Shown here one piece after another: positions 55,341 through 63,936 of a stretch of 64,000 nt of DNA. The DNA lies in the NCBI RefSeq assembly GCF_023715155.1, contig NZ_JAMBNQ010000002.1, positions 248,001 through 312,000 on the forward strand. Direction: 5' to 3'. Within the stretch, counting starts at the first letter, position 1. The number at the start of each line of letters is the position of its first letter. The position numbers were made by a program, and so were the translations under genes. The notes beneath the pieces are model-generated. The model was given only the letters and a program-made list of their open reading frames with translations, made no database searches and was not told the origin of the DNA. The stretch comes from Neobacillus mesonae. GTDB taxonomy: Bacteria; Bacillota; Bacilli; Bacillales; Cytobacillaceae.

Positions 55341-55934
55341 CTAATCATTTAATCCTTTTCCATTGAGAATGTGCTGCATATATTTTTCAACCCTTGATAT
55401 CCTGGTTTTAGATTGTTTGGGTGATGAAAAATAAAGAATATAGGCACGCTGCCGTCCCGGTGTCAATGCCTTAAAAGCCGTTTTCAAGGCAGGATTTTCA
55501 TCAAATTTCGTTTGAAGTTCTTCAGGAATGCTGTATTCTGCCGTCTTTTTAAAATTTACTTCCAAACCAGCTTTTTCAACTTCAACAGCTTCATGAATAT
55601 AGGACTTTAAAATGGGTGCCATTTCCGCTATTTCTTGAACTTGAGTGAATCGAATTTGGCGCGCCGCCTGTACATTCTCTGTTTGCTGAATGAGAACCCC
55701 GTGGGGATCCTTTAAAAGAGCACCTTTGGGAAACAAAAGCGCACAATATTCTTTAAATCCATGTATTAAAACAATATTTTTATTCTCAAACGTGTAGCAA
55801 GGATGCATCCATTTAAATTCTTCGGTCAGCTCACAGTCAAGAACAATCTCTCTCAACTTCTCATATTCTTCCTTCCACTTTTTCGCTTTACTTAAAAATT
55901 CATCGACCTTAGGATTCAATTCACTCTTTGTCAT
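55341..55934 (-). CDS. YdeI-like protein (DUF1801/OmdA domain)
   Basis: This 197-residue cytoplasmic protein has the DUF1801 core (LSKAKKWKEEYEKLREIVL, FKWMHPCYTFENKNIVLIHGF) followed by the YdeI-type C-terminal region ending in LTPGRQRAYILYFSSPKQSKTRISRVEKYM. The GRQR segment with flanking basic residues is a family signature. The function is poorly defined, though some relatives are linked to stress survival. The start was set at the ATG behind GAGGTG. It sits between the helicase and SWIM genes, on the same strand but with separating gaps of about 180-330 bases. Confidence 0.85.
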   Translation of the reverse strand: MTKSELNPKVDEFLSKAKKWKEEYEKLREIVLDCELTEEFKWMHPCYTFENKNIVLIHGFKEYCALLFPKGALLKDPHGVLIQQTENVQAARQIRFTQVQEIAEMAPILKSYIHEAVEVEKAGLEVNFKKTAEYSIPEELQTKFDENPALKTAFKALTPGRQRAYILYFSSPKQSKTRISRVEKYMQHILNGKGLND

Positions 55935-56049
55935 CAAGGAACACCTCACTTAATTTCTTCCGCCTTTAAAAATTCAAGCCAAATCCAGCTGCCGATATAT
56001 GTTGTTTGTCAATGGAGAGGCTGCTGGTGACCGCTTAATAAATCAAATA

Positions 56050-56225
56050 CTCACCGTAAGATAACACCGATTGCCAATAAGAGGGGGGTATCCGCAAGTA
56101 AAAACTCGATGCATAAGAAAATGAGAGTTCTCCGCAAGTAACGGGGTGCCATGCGCAAGAAAAAGGCGCTTTTCCGCAAGTAAAATCCCTTGCGCAGGTA
56201 TCCGAAACTAAATTCCGCAAACCCG
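56050..56225. repeat. CCGCAAGTAA repeat at 21-base and double steps
   Basis: CCGCAAGTAA and the variants GCATAAGAAA and GCGCAAGAAA follow each other at 19 to 21 base steps. The core differs slightly from, but the pitch equals, that of the CCGCGAAT arrays. It lies between the YdeI and SWIM genes. Confidence 0.65.
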
Positions 56226-56273
56226 TAACTACCTAACAACCCCTAAGATACCCTTCCAGCAACCCCCTAAAAC

Positions 56274-57923
56274 CTACACAATCAACTTCCCGCGCTCGCA
56301 CTCCTCATGAAACGCCCGCAGCCGTTTCGTCCGCTCCAGCAGCCCTTCGAAAAAATACTCCCAATCGTCCACACGTTTCAGCTTCTTATACAGCGTCCGC
56401 AATTTTTTCAAATGCCGGACCGCCATCCGGTAGCTCGCCCGGTTCTTCTGATTAATCTCACGCTGGGCCGCCTGGTGAAGCATCCCGAGCAGTACCTCCG
56501 GCTGTTCTTTTTCAATCACTTTCACCCGATCTTTCGGCAAGTCTTGAAACTCCATCCCGACATATGCCTGGAGATCGCCCCAGCGGTCATACATCCCGCG
56601 CTCAAACAGCATATACTCATACTCGCTATAACTATATGGCAGACTGGACAGCAGTGCCCTCTCATACACATCCAGCCGGTGTGCCTCCGATACATACGGC
56701 ATAATCGCCCGAAGCACCGTCCGCACAAACCCGGTCTGGCCATGAAATCCGCCGGGGAACTCAGCACTATCCAAATACCCCTTCAATTTCGGCAAGGTCA
56801 CATCAATCCAGCGCCCAACCCGCTTCCACGCCTTCAAGCCGGACAAATACTCAATCCAATTAATAAAATAAGGAAAAATAACTTCATCATTGACCAATTC
56901 AACCGTACTCAATGCTTGATCGTCCTCGTCAAGCAGGACACTCAAATGAGCGCAGCCAACCACCAAAGGCAGTGAATTCACATCATCTTCCACATGCTTC
57001 AATTCTTGAAGAACCCGCTCGCGCTCAGCTTCCCGCCAAGCTGTCTTTTTAAACAAACCGCTCCACAGCAGGCGGTACAGTGAAATCCGATGCTGCTCAA
57101 GCCCGTTCACCACAGTCAACAGCCCAAACGCCTCATCCTGAAGCTTCGCCACAAACTCATCAAAATCAAACGGCAGCGTCTGCATCCCAATCCGGTCCAC
57201 CAAGTCTTCAGCCTCATCAACTGACGCCTCAAACAAATACCCATAGGACCGCCGCACCGCTTCCGCTGAATGCCCCATCTGCTCATTCAGCACCGCAAGC
57301 TTCCGAAACGACACAATCTCCGCGACCAGCTCATACAAAAGTTTCCATTCCTGCTCAACCGGCGCACTCGCCCCAAGCCGCCGCCGGTAAATGCCAAACA
57401 GCTCTGACACTACAAATGGATTCGTATGCTTTTTCGCCCCCACAATTGCATCAAAACTCTTTTCAAACGAACTCACCCAGCGCTCATAATCCGGCTTCAA
57501 CAGCCCGTTCGCCTTCACCAAATCCTTCGCTTTTTGCAGCCCCCAGGCCACGACCGATTTCTTCTCCCGCACAGGCTCACGCCACTCCGTAACCCAATCC
57601 GACACACTGCCGACCTGCGCATACGCCGCAAAAAACACAGCCATCTGATGACGGCAGAGCTCATTCAAAGGACACGAACACTCGCTCAAGCCCAAAAACT
57701 GCGGATCCAGTATCACCTTCGCCGGCGTCACATCCTCCACCACAGCCGTAATCCCAGTCTCCGCCACCTGCAGCTGTGTCACCAGCCCCTGCCGGTACAA
57801 CATCAAACCCTTCTGCACCAGCCGCGCATCCTCAGGCGAATTCGCACTCAACAAATCGCGAATCTCATCCGACAACTCCCGCACAAACTCCATCCCAATC
57901 ACCGACCTCATCGAAAAATCCAT
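56274..57923 (-). CDS. ywqB: SWIM zinc-finger protein (YwqB-like)
   Basis: This 549-residue protein has the SWIM zinc motif CxC-x5-CxH at residues 82-92 (CSCPLNELCRH), preceded by VTPAKVILDP. SWIM domains bind DNA or proteins. The rest is a long helical solenoid with no motif I can name. In B. subtilis ywqB precedes the SNF2 gene ywqA, and the same pairing here suggests a common DNA transaction. The start ATG has a poor site upstream; the DNA just before it (ATATGGATTTTT) also occurs upstream of the helicase gene. Confidence 0.88.
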   Translation of the reverse strand: MDFSMRSVIGMEFVRELSDEIRDLLSANSPEDARLVQKGLMLYRQGLVTQLQVAETGITAVVEDVTPAKVILDPQFLGLSECSCPLNELCRHQMAVFFAAYAQVGSVSDWVTEWREPVREKKSVVAWGLQKAKDLVKANGLLKPDYERWVSSFEKSFDAIVGAKKHTNPFVVSELFGIYRRRLGASAPVEQEWKLLYELVAEIVSFRKLAVLNEQMGHSAEAVRRSYGYLFEASVDEAEDLVDRIGMQTLPFDFDEFVAKLQDEAFGLLTVVNGLEQHRISLYRLLWSGLFKKTAWREAERERVLQELKHVEDDVNSLPLVVGCAHLSVLLDEDDQALSTVELVNDEVIFPYFINWIEYLSGLKAWKRVGRWIDVTLPKLKGYLDSAEFPGGFHGQTGFVRTVLRAIMPYVSEAHRLDVYERALLSSLPYSYSEYEYMLFERGMYDRWGDLQAYVGMEFQDLPKDRVKVIEKEQPEVLLGMLHQAAQREINQKNRASYRMAVRHLKKLRTLYKKLKRVDDWEYFFEGLLERTKRLRAFHEECERGKLIV

Positions 57924-58177
57924 ATTCTACTATTATACCCAAAAATCCAACCCCAACGGAACCCCAACCCCATTTTTGAAAAATGAAGCCAGAATTGCTC
58001 ATCGAACTTCGTTCCAGTTGATGAAATCTTTCCAGTCCATAGGACAAGCGGAGGGAGGACCGGCAAAATTCACAGCATTAAAATTTTGCTTCCCAGCGCT
58101 AAACACAAGTTTTGAAAGGATTTCTCATAATCTTAAAGAATACATAGTAAAGATAAGAAAGAGGAGGGAGACAGCCA

Positions 58178-58381
58178 ATGACAACCAAATACTGCCCAAT
58201 ATGCGGCGAAGAAAACAAATGTATGTCAGGCGGGGGAAAGCACGGGAATTGCTGGTGTGACGCCGTAACATTCCCGCCGGAGATCTTCGAATTAGTTCCG
58301 CTGGAGTACAGAAGAAAAGACTGCATCTGCCAAAAATGTTTAACCAGCTTCATCGAAAAAGGGGAAATTCGTAAAGTCTAA
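58178..58381 (+). CDS. Cysteine-rich CWC family protein
   Basis: This 67-residue protein has eight cysteines in the CWC pattern: CPICGEENKC, GNCWCDAV, and DCICQKCLTSF. It probably binds zinc, like related small proteins next to helicases and other DNA genes. The start ATG follows GAGGAGGGAGA at good spacing. It is divergent from the SWIM gene. The function is unknown. Confidence 0.88.
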   Translation: MTTKYCPICGEENKCMSGGGKHGNCWCDAVTFPPEIFELVPLEYRRKDCICQKCLTSFIEKGEIRKV

Positions 58382-58394
58382 ACAGCCAAAGATT

Positions 58395-59095
58395 CTATTA
58401 GCGAACTTAGTGAGTTTTTCTATTCAGCAATAATGTTGATTCCGCGGGTTTTGGCCATGATTCCGCGGGTTTGCTCGTTAATTCCGCGGGTTTTCAAAAG
58501 AATTCCGCGGCTTTCCGCGTTATTTCCGCCGAATCCTCCGTTATTTCCGCAAACCCGCAAAAACCAAACCTGCTCTAGCAGCGAAATTCAACGGCCAATT
58601 GCGAAATCTGTTCTCTTATTAGCGAACTTGGTGAGTTTTTCTATTCAGCAATAATGTTGATTACGCGGGTACTGGCCTTGATTCCGCGGGCTTGCTTATT
58701 AATTCCGCGGCTTTTCAAAAGAATTCCGCGGCTTTCCGCGTTATTTCCGCCGAATCCTCCGTTATTTCCGCAAACCCGCAAAAACCAAACCCGCTCTAGC
58801 AGCGAAATTCAACGGCCAATAGCGAAAAATCTATTCTCTTTTTACCGAAATGAATCCCAATTTAGTAAGTTTTTCTATGCGGCAAAAATGCCGATTCCGC
58901 GGGTACTGGCCTTGATTCCGCGAGTTTGCTCATTAATTCCGCGGGTTTTCAAAAGAATTCCGCGCCTTTTCGTTGTATTTCCGCCATATTCTCCGTTATT
59001 TCCGCGCCCTCCCCAAAAACCAAACCCGCTCTAATAGCGAAATTAAAATGCCAACCAGCGAATTCCCCCAGTCTAGCAGCAAATTCCAGGACTTC
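58395..59095. repeat. 21-bp-pitch array of TTCCGCGGG, about 220-bp higher-order tandem
   Basis: TTCCGCGG occurs four times at exactly 21-base steps, followed by steps of 10, 11 and 21 before the next TTCCGC words. A composite block of about 220 bases recurs three times from about 58397, 58617 and 58840. It is the reverse-complement relative of the array at 38640-39378. Apparent frames have 7-residue repeats such as LIPRV because 21 is divisible by three. I reject them as genes. Confidence 0.9.
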
Positions 59096-59127
59096 ATTAG
59101 CAAATCTAAAACCGCCCCATTTTAGTA

Positions 59128-59154
59128 GTAAAAAAACCCGGCAATGAAGCCTGG
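59128..59154 (-). terminator. Terminator of the Gmad2 lipoprotein gene
   Basis: On the minus strand GCCAGGC, a 6-base loop and GCCGGG form a short stem with one mismatch, followed by seven Ts. Confidence 0.55.
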
Positions 59155-59160
59155 CTCAAG

Positions 59161-59628
59161 TTAATGCGGTATCGGAATTTTCAACACATTGATTTTCAAT
59201 CCATCCTTAGCTGAATAGACGAACAGTTCAAACGTTACATTGTCGCTGGCAATCCATTTTTTATCGAGTGTAATGGTAAAATCCCCCCATGCGGGTGCCC
59301 CGTCCGTCTGATAGTGGTCTTCCAACAGTACCTTATCGTTGTCGTAAAGTTTGTATTGGAATCCCCCTTCAAACACTTGTGCCCTCCCGGTGACAACCAG
59401 TTGATCTCTTGATTCCTTTACCACGACATGTTTAAATACCTCATTTTGGTAGACCTGTTTATCCGAGATTTCCTCAGCTTCTTCCTTAGCCGGCCCCTCT
59501 TTTACAGGTTCGACTGTCACCGGCTTTTCCTCTTTCGATGTTTGAACATTCGAGTCTTCAGGCTGACTGCAGGCGGCCAGCCCCAATGCAGCGATTAGCC
59601 CTAGCAGAAAATAAAGAACCTTTTTCAT
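59161..59628 (-). CDS. Lipoprotein with Gmad2 immunoglobulin-like domain
   Basis: This 155-residue protein has a signal peptide ending in the lipobox LAAC (Cys 20), an acidic linker (about 25-60, rich in Glu, Lys and Pro) and a beta-sandwich (about 65-155) with the Gmad2 pattern VVTGRAQVFEGGFQYKLYD and WGDFTITLDK. Gmad2 domains occur in GerM and other spore or envelope proteins of Firmicutes. It is probably lipid-anchored outside the membrane. The start follows AGGGGAAG. Confidence 0.85.
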   Translation of the reverse strand: MKKVLYFLLGLIAALGLAACSQPEDSNVQTSKEEKPVTVEPVKEGPAKEEAEEISDKQVYQNEVFKHVVVKESRDQLVVTGRAQVFEGGFQYKLYDNDKVLLEDHYQTDGAPAWGDFTITLDKKWIASDNVTFELFVYSAKDGLKINVLKIPIPH

Positions 59629-59767
59629 CGAAAACTTCCCCTTTTAGTTCATGTTATGTCTAAGGTAAGCAATATGCAGTCTAAAATTTTTCAACCATTC
59701 TAAACTCAAATGGCACTCGAAAGATAAAATCCTTGCTAAAATTAATGAAAGAGTTAAAAAGGGGATA

Positions 59768-60889
59768 GTGAAATTGGAAAAGAACAATCTTGAAAAAGTC
59801 ATCCGCCTGCGTCATGAACTGCATGAACATCCGGAGTTATCCAACTATGAAGTGTGGACGAAACAGCATGTCATCCAGTTTCTGGAGGAAAATACCAATC
59901 TTGAAATTGTCGACAGGGGGCGCTGGTTCTATGCTGTCTATCATTCTCCTATTGGAAAAAGAAATGTTGCCTTCCGCGCAGATTTTGATGCCCTTCCAAT
60001 AGAGGAAACGATTGATCTGCCATATGGTTCAAAGTTTCCCGGTGTTTCCCATAAATGTGGTCATGACGGCCACAGTGCCGCCCTTTGCGGGTTGGCTCTC
60101 GAAATCAATCAAAAGGGGAGCGACAACAATATCTTCTTCCTGTTCCAGCATGCCGAGGAAACAGGGGACGGTGCTGCCGAATGCACCGAGTTGATCAAGG
60201 AAGAAAACATTGATGAAATCTTCGCCTGGCATAATATGAGCGGATTCAAACATAATCATGTGTATGTTACGGACAAAACAGCATTCTGTGCTTCTAAGGG
60301 AATGTCGATTTATATGGAGGGGTTGCCTTCCCATGCAAGCGAGCCGGAGAAAGGGAAAAATCCATCCTTTGCGATTGCCAAAATCATCGATGCCATTCCT
60401 GGATTCATTGATCCTGCCATCAACCAGGGCATTGTTCTCTGCACCGTTGTTCAGGTGGATATCGGGGCCAAAGCCTTTGGAGTCAGTGCCAGCAACGGCG
60501 TGTTACGAATGACCATTCGAGCCCTGTATGAGGAAGAAATGGACAGACTTCAACAAAATTTAGAGAATATGGCACGGACCGAAGCGGAGAAATACGGGCT
60601 TTCCGTACGTTTCGAATACCAAGACGAATTTCCGGAAACGGTCAACCGCAAGGAAAGTTCTGACAAGGTGCGCCAGGTCTGCCGGGAAAAAGGGATTCCA
60701 ATGGTGGAGTTGGAGGAAGCCTACCGCGCTTCAGAAGATTTCGGCCATTACACAAAACTGACAAAAGGATCCTACTTTTTTGTCGGCAGCGGAGAAGATC
60801 ATCCGAACCTGCACAGCTTCGAATATGACTTTAAGGACGACCTCATTGAAACCGCGGTTGAAGTATTCAAGGGGCTTACTGAAAAATAG
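59768..60889 (+). CDS. M20-family amidohydrolase
   Basis: This 373-residue metal-dependent enzyme hydrolyses an amide or N-acyl bond, as in N-acyl-amino-acid deacylases. M20D features include ADFDALPI (Asp72 region), the metal ligands in KCGHDGH (Cys97, His99), QHAEETGDGA with two glutamates, WHNM, and a final histidine in DHPNLHSFEYDF. The exact substrate cannot be assigned. The start is GTG just after GGGGA; TTG two codons later has better spacing. Next to adenosine deaminase, but with its own short gap, it may have a salvage role. Confidence 0.88.
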   Translation: MKLEKNNLEKVIRLRHELHEHPELSNYEVWTKQHVIQFLEENTNLEIVDRGRWFYAVYHSPIGKRNVAFRADFDALPIEETIDLPYGSKFPGVSHKCGHDGHSAALCGLALEINQKGSDNNIFFLFQHAEETGDGAAECTELIKEENIDEIFAWHNMSGFKHNHVYVTDKTAFCASKGMSIYMEGLPSHASEPEKGKNPSFAIAKIIDAIPGFIDPAINQGIVLCTVVQVDIGAKAFGVSASNGVLRMTIRALYEEEMDRLQQNLENMARTEAEKYGLSVRFEYQDEFPETVNRKESSDKVRQVCREKGIPMVELEEAYRASEDFGHYTKLTKGSYFFVGSGEDHPNLHSFEYDFKDDLIETAVEVFKGLTEK

Positions 60890-60976
60890 ACGTTTTGGAT
60901 GGTAAAATGAACCAAATGGCACCATGTTGACAATCTGCCCGTTTTTTACTATCCTTTAAAAAAACATTCATGAATA

Positions 60977-61042
60977 CTTCGTATAACTCCAATAATATGG
61001 TTTGGAGGTCTCTACCAGGAACCGCAATTCCTGATTACGAAG
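60977..61042 (+). promoter_or_regulatory. Purine riboswitch aptamer, adenine type
   Basis: The stem P1 is CTTCGTA with TACGAAG; P2 and P3 have the purine-riboswitch loops (TAACTCC-aataatatgg-TTTGGAGG, CTCTACCAGGAACCG). The nucleotide that pairs with the ligand is T at 61035 (GATTAC), the U74 equivalent; guanine types have C there. The arrangement matches the add riboswitch of Vibrio. The effector is therefore adenine. Confidence 0.93.
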
Positions 61043-61086
61043 AGAGTACAAGATTTGTATTTTCTTCGTGATCGGGAATTTTTTTA
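61026..61086 (+). terminator. Riboswitch-controlled terminator before adenosine deaminase
   Basis: AATTCCTGATTACGAAGA, which includes the 3' strand of P3 and P1, pairs with TCTTCGTGATCGGGAATT before a T run. Adenine binding would lock the aptamer and prevent this hairpin, so it is an 'on' switch. Confidence 0.85.
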
Positions 61087-61115
61087 TTTTCATGAAAAAT
61101 TTTAGGAGGTCAAGA

Positions 61116-62108
61116 ATGAACTTTTTAGCAATGCCAAAAATTGAACTTCACTGTCATTTAGATGGGAGCGTTAGGGTTGAAACGATTATCGATATTGCCC
61201 GCAAGGAAGGTATCCCCTTACCCTCTTTTGATAAGAATGAGCTGCAAAAAGAACTCATTGCTCCGCTTGAATGCGACTCCCTTGATGAGTATTTAAAAAG
61301 ATTTTCTCTTCCTAATTTGGTGATGCAGTCCAAGGACAGTTTAAGAAGAATTACGTTTGAGTTATTTAAGGATGCAGCAACGGAAAATGTGAAATATTTA
61401 GAAGTCAGATTTGCTCCGCTTCTTCACACAGTAAAAGGTCTTGGTGTGGAAGAAGTGATTCAATCTGTTATAGAGGGAATGAGGGAGGCTGAAAACTGTT
61501 ACGAAATAAAGGGAAATATCATCCTGTCCTGTATGAGGACGATGTCTGTAGAAAGCGCCTTTGAGGTGGTTGAAAAGGGGAAGAAGTTCCTTGGAAAAGG
61601 AGCAGCGGCAATCGACCTCTGTGCATCAGAAGAAGAAGGGTTTTGTAAAAGATTCGTAGAACCGATTCTTTTAGCAAAAGAATATGGTTACAGAGTCACG
61701 ATTCATGCAGGTGAAACGGGAATTGGGAAAAACGTGCTGGAGGCTGTTGAACTGTTGGGCGCTGAAAGAATTGGACACGGAGTATTTATAAAAGATTGTG
61801 CGGAGGCTTATAAAATTGTGAAAGAAAGACAGGTAGTGCTTGAAATGTGTCCAACGAGCAATGTCCAAACAAAAGCGGTTCACCAATATGCGGAACATCC
61901 GATTTATAAGTTTCATCAAGATGGAATAAAAGTGACCATTAATACTGATAACCGAACAGTATCTGATACAACTATGGCAAAGGAAATCAATCTAGTGAAC
62001 AAAGAATTTAATCTAAGCGAAGAAGATTACCGGCAAATGTATGTAAATGGTGTAGAAGCATCCTTTGCCGACCAAGAAACGAAAGAATGGTGTTTGGCCC
62101 AATATTAG
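61116..62108 (+). CDS. add: Adenosine deaminase
   Basis: This 330-residue enzyme deaminates adenosine to inosine for purine salvage. Zinc ligands and catalytic residues are visible: HCHLDGS (His12, His14), HAGETG with the catalytic Glu, the following GHG, and the acidic INTDNRTVSD. The start was set at the ATG after AGGAGG; an upstream frame begins inside the riboswitch. Expression is governed by the adenine riboswitch just upstream, so adenine turns on its own salvage route. Confidence 0.94.
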   Translation: MNFLAMPKIELHCHLDGSVRVETIIDIARKEGIPLPSFDKNELQKELIAPLECDSLDEYLKRFSLPNLVMQSKDSLRRITFELFKDAATENVKYLEVRFAPLLHTVKGLGVEEVIQSVIEGMREAENCYEIKGNIILSCMRTMSVESAFEVVEKGKKFLGKGAAAIDLCASEEEGFCKRFVEPILLAKEYGYRVTIHAGETGIGKNVLEAVELLGAERIGHGVFIKDCAEAYKIVKERQVVLEMCPTSNVQTKAVHQYAEHPIYKFHQDGIKVTINTDNRTVSDTTMAKEINLVNKEFNLSEEDYRQMYVNGVEASFADQETKEWCLAQY

Positions 62109-62293
62109 AGGGGGATTTACAAAAGGAGTGCTGCTTTGTATTTAGCGCTCTATTTTAAAAAACAAAAGGGCTTTTAACTTTAGCGGCAATTTGCAGAATA
62201 TTAGAATGCAGGATAAACTGGTAGAAGATACTGAAATATGACAAGATAGGTTTTTCTTAGAAAGAAAATTTTAAAAGTGAGCAGGTGTACAAT

Positions 62294-62671
62294 ATGATTG
62301 AGATAAAAAAATCTCCATTAAGTGATGGAGAATTCAATAGAGGGGTCTTTGCTACATGTGAAATCAAAAAAGGAGAGCTTTTACATGAAGCACCGGTCAT
62401 TTCTTATCCAAATGACCAGCATCAATACATTGAGAAAACCTTACTCGCTGATTATGCGTTTGAGTATGGGATAAATCATACTGCTATCCTTCTAGGTTAT
62501 GGAATGTTGTTTAACCATTCTTACGAGCCGAATGCCATTTATGAGATTAATTTCGACAATCACACATTTGATTTCTATGCGTATAGAGATATAAAAGCAG
62601 GAGATGAGATTCTAATCAATTATAACGGCGATGTTGATGACAAAGAACCACTGTGGTTTAATAAGGACTAA
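62294..62671 (+). CDS. SET-domain protein
   Basis: This 125-residue protein carries the SET methyltransferase fold in short form: RGVFATCEIKKGEL at the start, the conserved LFNHSYEPNA (NHS) and GDEILINYNG near the end. SET proteins transfer methyl groups from S-adenosylmethionine to lysines; free-standing bacterial versions have unclear targets. The start was set at ATG 62294 after CAGGTG. A terminator follows at once. Confidence 0.88.
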   Translation: MIEIKKSPLSDGEFNRGVFATCEIKKGELLHEAPVISYPNDQHQYIEKTLLADYAFEYGINHTAILLGYGMLFNHSYEPNAIYEINFDNHTFDFYAYRDIKAGDEILINYNGDVDDKEPLWFNKD

Positions 62672-62675
62672 AAAC

Positions 62676-62701
62676 GAGAGCTTACAGGCTCTCTTTTTTT
62701 T
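62676..62701 (+). terminator. Terminator of the SET gene
   Basis: GAGAGC-ttacag-GCTCTC and a long T run. Confidence 0.85.
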
Positions 62702-62804
62702 GACTAACCAGCCTTGCTTTTTAAAATTTTGCCCTTCCAATAGGTCGACTGAGTTAATCAAGGAAAATCGAAGAAAAGATGAAGTATTGTACTATAGAAG
62801 GTTC

Positions 62805-63593
62805 ATGGAGTTAAAAAAAATTATCGACCATCATCAATTAGATACTTTTTATCAGCCGATTGTTGAACTTGATTCTGAAAGGACGATTGGCTATGAGGCT
62901 CTAAACCGGCCTGCAGCATCTTATTTATTTCCAAACACCGAAATCTTTTATGATTTTGTCGGTCAAACCGATCAAGTTTTCTTATTTGAATGTTTTTGCA
63001 GGAATATTTCACTGAAACGGTTTATGGACCGCTTGAAAGGGAATTTCAATAAAAAAGACTTTGTGCTTTTTATTAATATCCATCCACATGTTCTGATGGA
63101 TGCCAATTATCATAGCGGGGAGACGCTTCAGCTCCTGCAGGAATTTGATATTGAACCAGGGCAGGTCGTTTTTGAACTGACAGAAAAAAGTGCGGTCACA
63201 GACTTTGAACAATTTGAAAAAGTGCTGTCCCATTATCGTTCGCAAGGTTTCCGAATTGCCGTTGATGATGTCGGTTCCGGCTATAACAGCCTAAAAACTC
63301 TTATTTATCTAAAGCCAGAATTCATTAAGCTGGACCGTTCTCTGATTGACTTCATCGATAAAAGACCAGAACAGCAAAGACTGGTGTCCTTAATCGTTGA
63401 CTATGCCAAACAGTCCCATATAAAGATCATTGCGGAAGGCATTGAACGGATGGAAGAGCTGGAGTATATAAAAAAACTGGGTGTAGATTATGCTCAAGGC
63501 TACGCATTAGGAATGCCGCAGCGGGATATTCAACGCGGGATTTTACCGACAAATTTACTTGCAATGCAAGAACCATTGCATGATGTCAGTTGA
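62805..63593 (+). CDS. Stand-alone EAL-domain protein, c-di-GMP phosphodiesterase
   Basis: This 262-residue protein is almost wholly an EAL domain. It keeps YEALNRP (signature Glu), INIHP, FELTEKS, AVDDVGSGYNSL, FIKLD and AEGIE, so the metal and catalytic residues for c-di-GMP hydrolysis seem complete. There is no sensor domain. The start is uncertain: ATG 62805 has AGAAGG only 3-4 bases away, and TTG 62787 is an alternative. A weak hairpin follows. Confidence 0.85.
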   Translation: MELKKIIDHHQLDTFYQPIVELDSERTIGYEALNRPAASYLFPNTEIFYDFVGQTDQVFLFECFCRNISLKRFMDRLKGNFNKKDFVLFINIHPHVLMDANYHSGETLQLLQEFDIEPGQVVFELTEKSAVTDFEQFEKVLSHYRSQGFRIAVDDVGSGYNSLKTLIYLKPEFIKLDRSLIDFIDKRPEQQRLVSLIVDYAKQSHIKIIAEGIERMEELEYIKKLGVDYAQGYALGMPQRDIQRGILPTNLLAMQEPLHDVS

Positions 63594-63627
63594 GTTCTAG
63601 GAATTCAATTGAAGAAGAATAGATTCC

Positions 63628-63657
63628 AAAAGATCGCCAGTAGAGTCGGTCTTTTTT
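63628..63657 (+). terminator. Possible terminator of the EAL gene
   Basis: GATCG and CGGTC pair with one G-U, followed by six Ts. The stem is short. Confidence 0.45.
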
Positions 63658-63901
63658 GTCACTGTTTTACATAAAAGAGTTATTTTTCCTGCTGGATGAG
63701 AGTTTCCTATACAAAGACTTTCGCCCCATCTAGAAGTCAGATTAACAGGTAAAAGATGCGATTACTTGGCAAGGTTCACTCGTATTTGCATGGACTACTG
63801 GATTTATCGATATGAAACTATAGGAGAATCTCCTATGATGGACAATGAAACTAGATTTAACTCTAAAAGTAAATGATAAAATTGTTAAACTTCAAGAATC
63901 G

Positions 63902-63936
63902 GGTGCTATCCTTGAACAGGGATGAGCACCATTTTT
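63902..63936 (+). terminator. Hairpin near the window end
   Basis: GGTGCTATCC and GGGATGAGCACC form a good stem followed by five Ts. No gene that it would terminate is visible on the plus strand from 63594 to it. That gap also has a palindrome ATAGGAG-aat-CTCCTAT near 63817. Confidence 0.6.

Noticed and set aside
56522..56767. Small minus-strand frame within the SWIM gene
   Set aside because: Out-of-frame overlap with a well-supported gene.
57080..57986. Plus-strand frames of 170-186 aa opposite the SWIM gene
   Set aside because: Pro/His/Gln-rich shadows of a GC-rich coding region; no start sites.
58433..59034. Open frames of 73-126 residues with LIPRV/FPPN heptad-like repeats
   Set aside because: They arise because the repeat pitch is 21 bases, seven codons. 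No ribosome binding site, and the array is interrupted elsewhere.
63700..63900. A gene between the EAL protein and the last hairpin
   Set aside because: Only very short frames with no start signals on the plus strand; the hairpin at 63902 may belong to a decayed gene.
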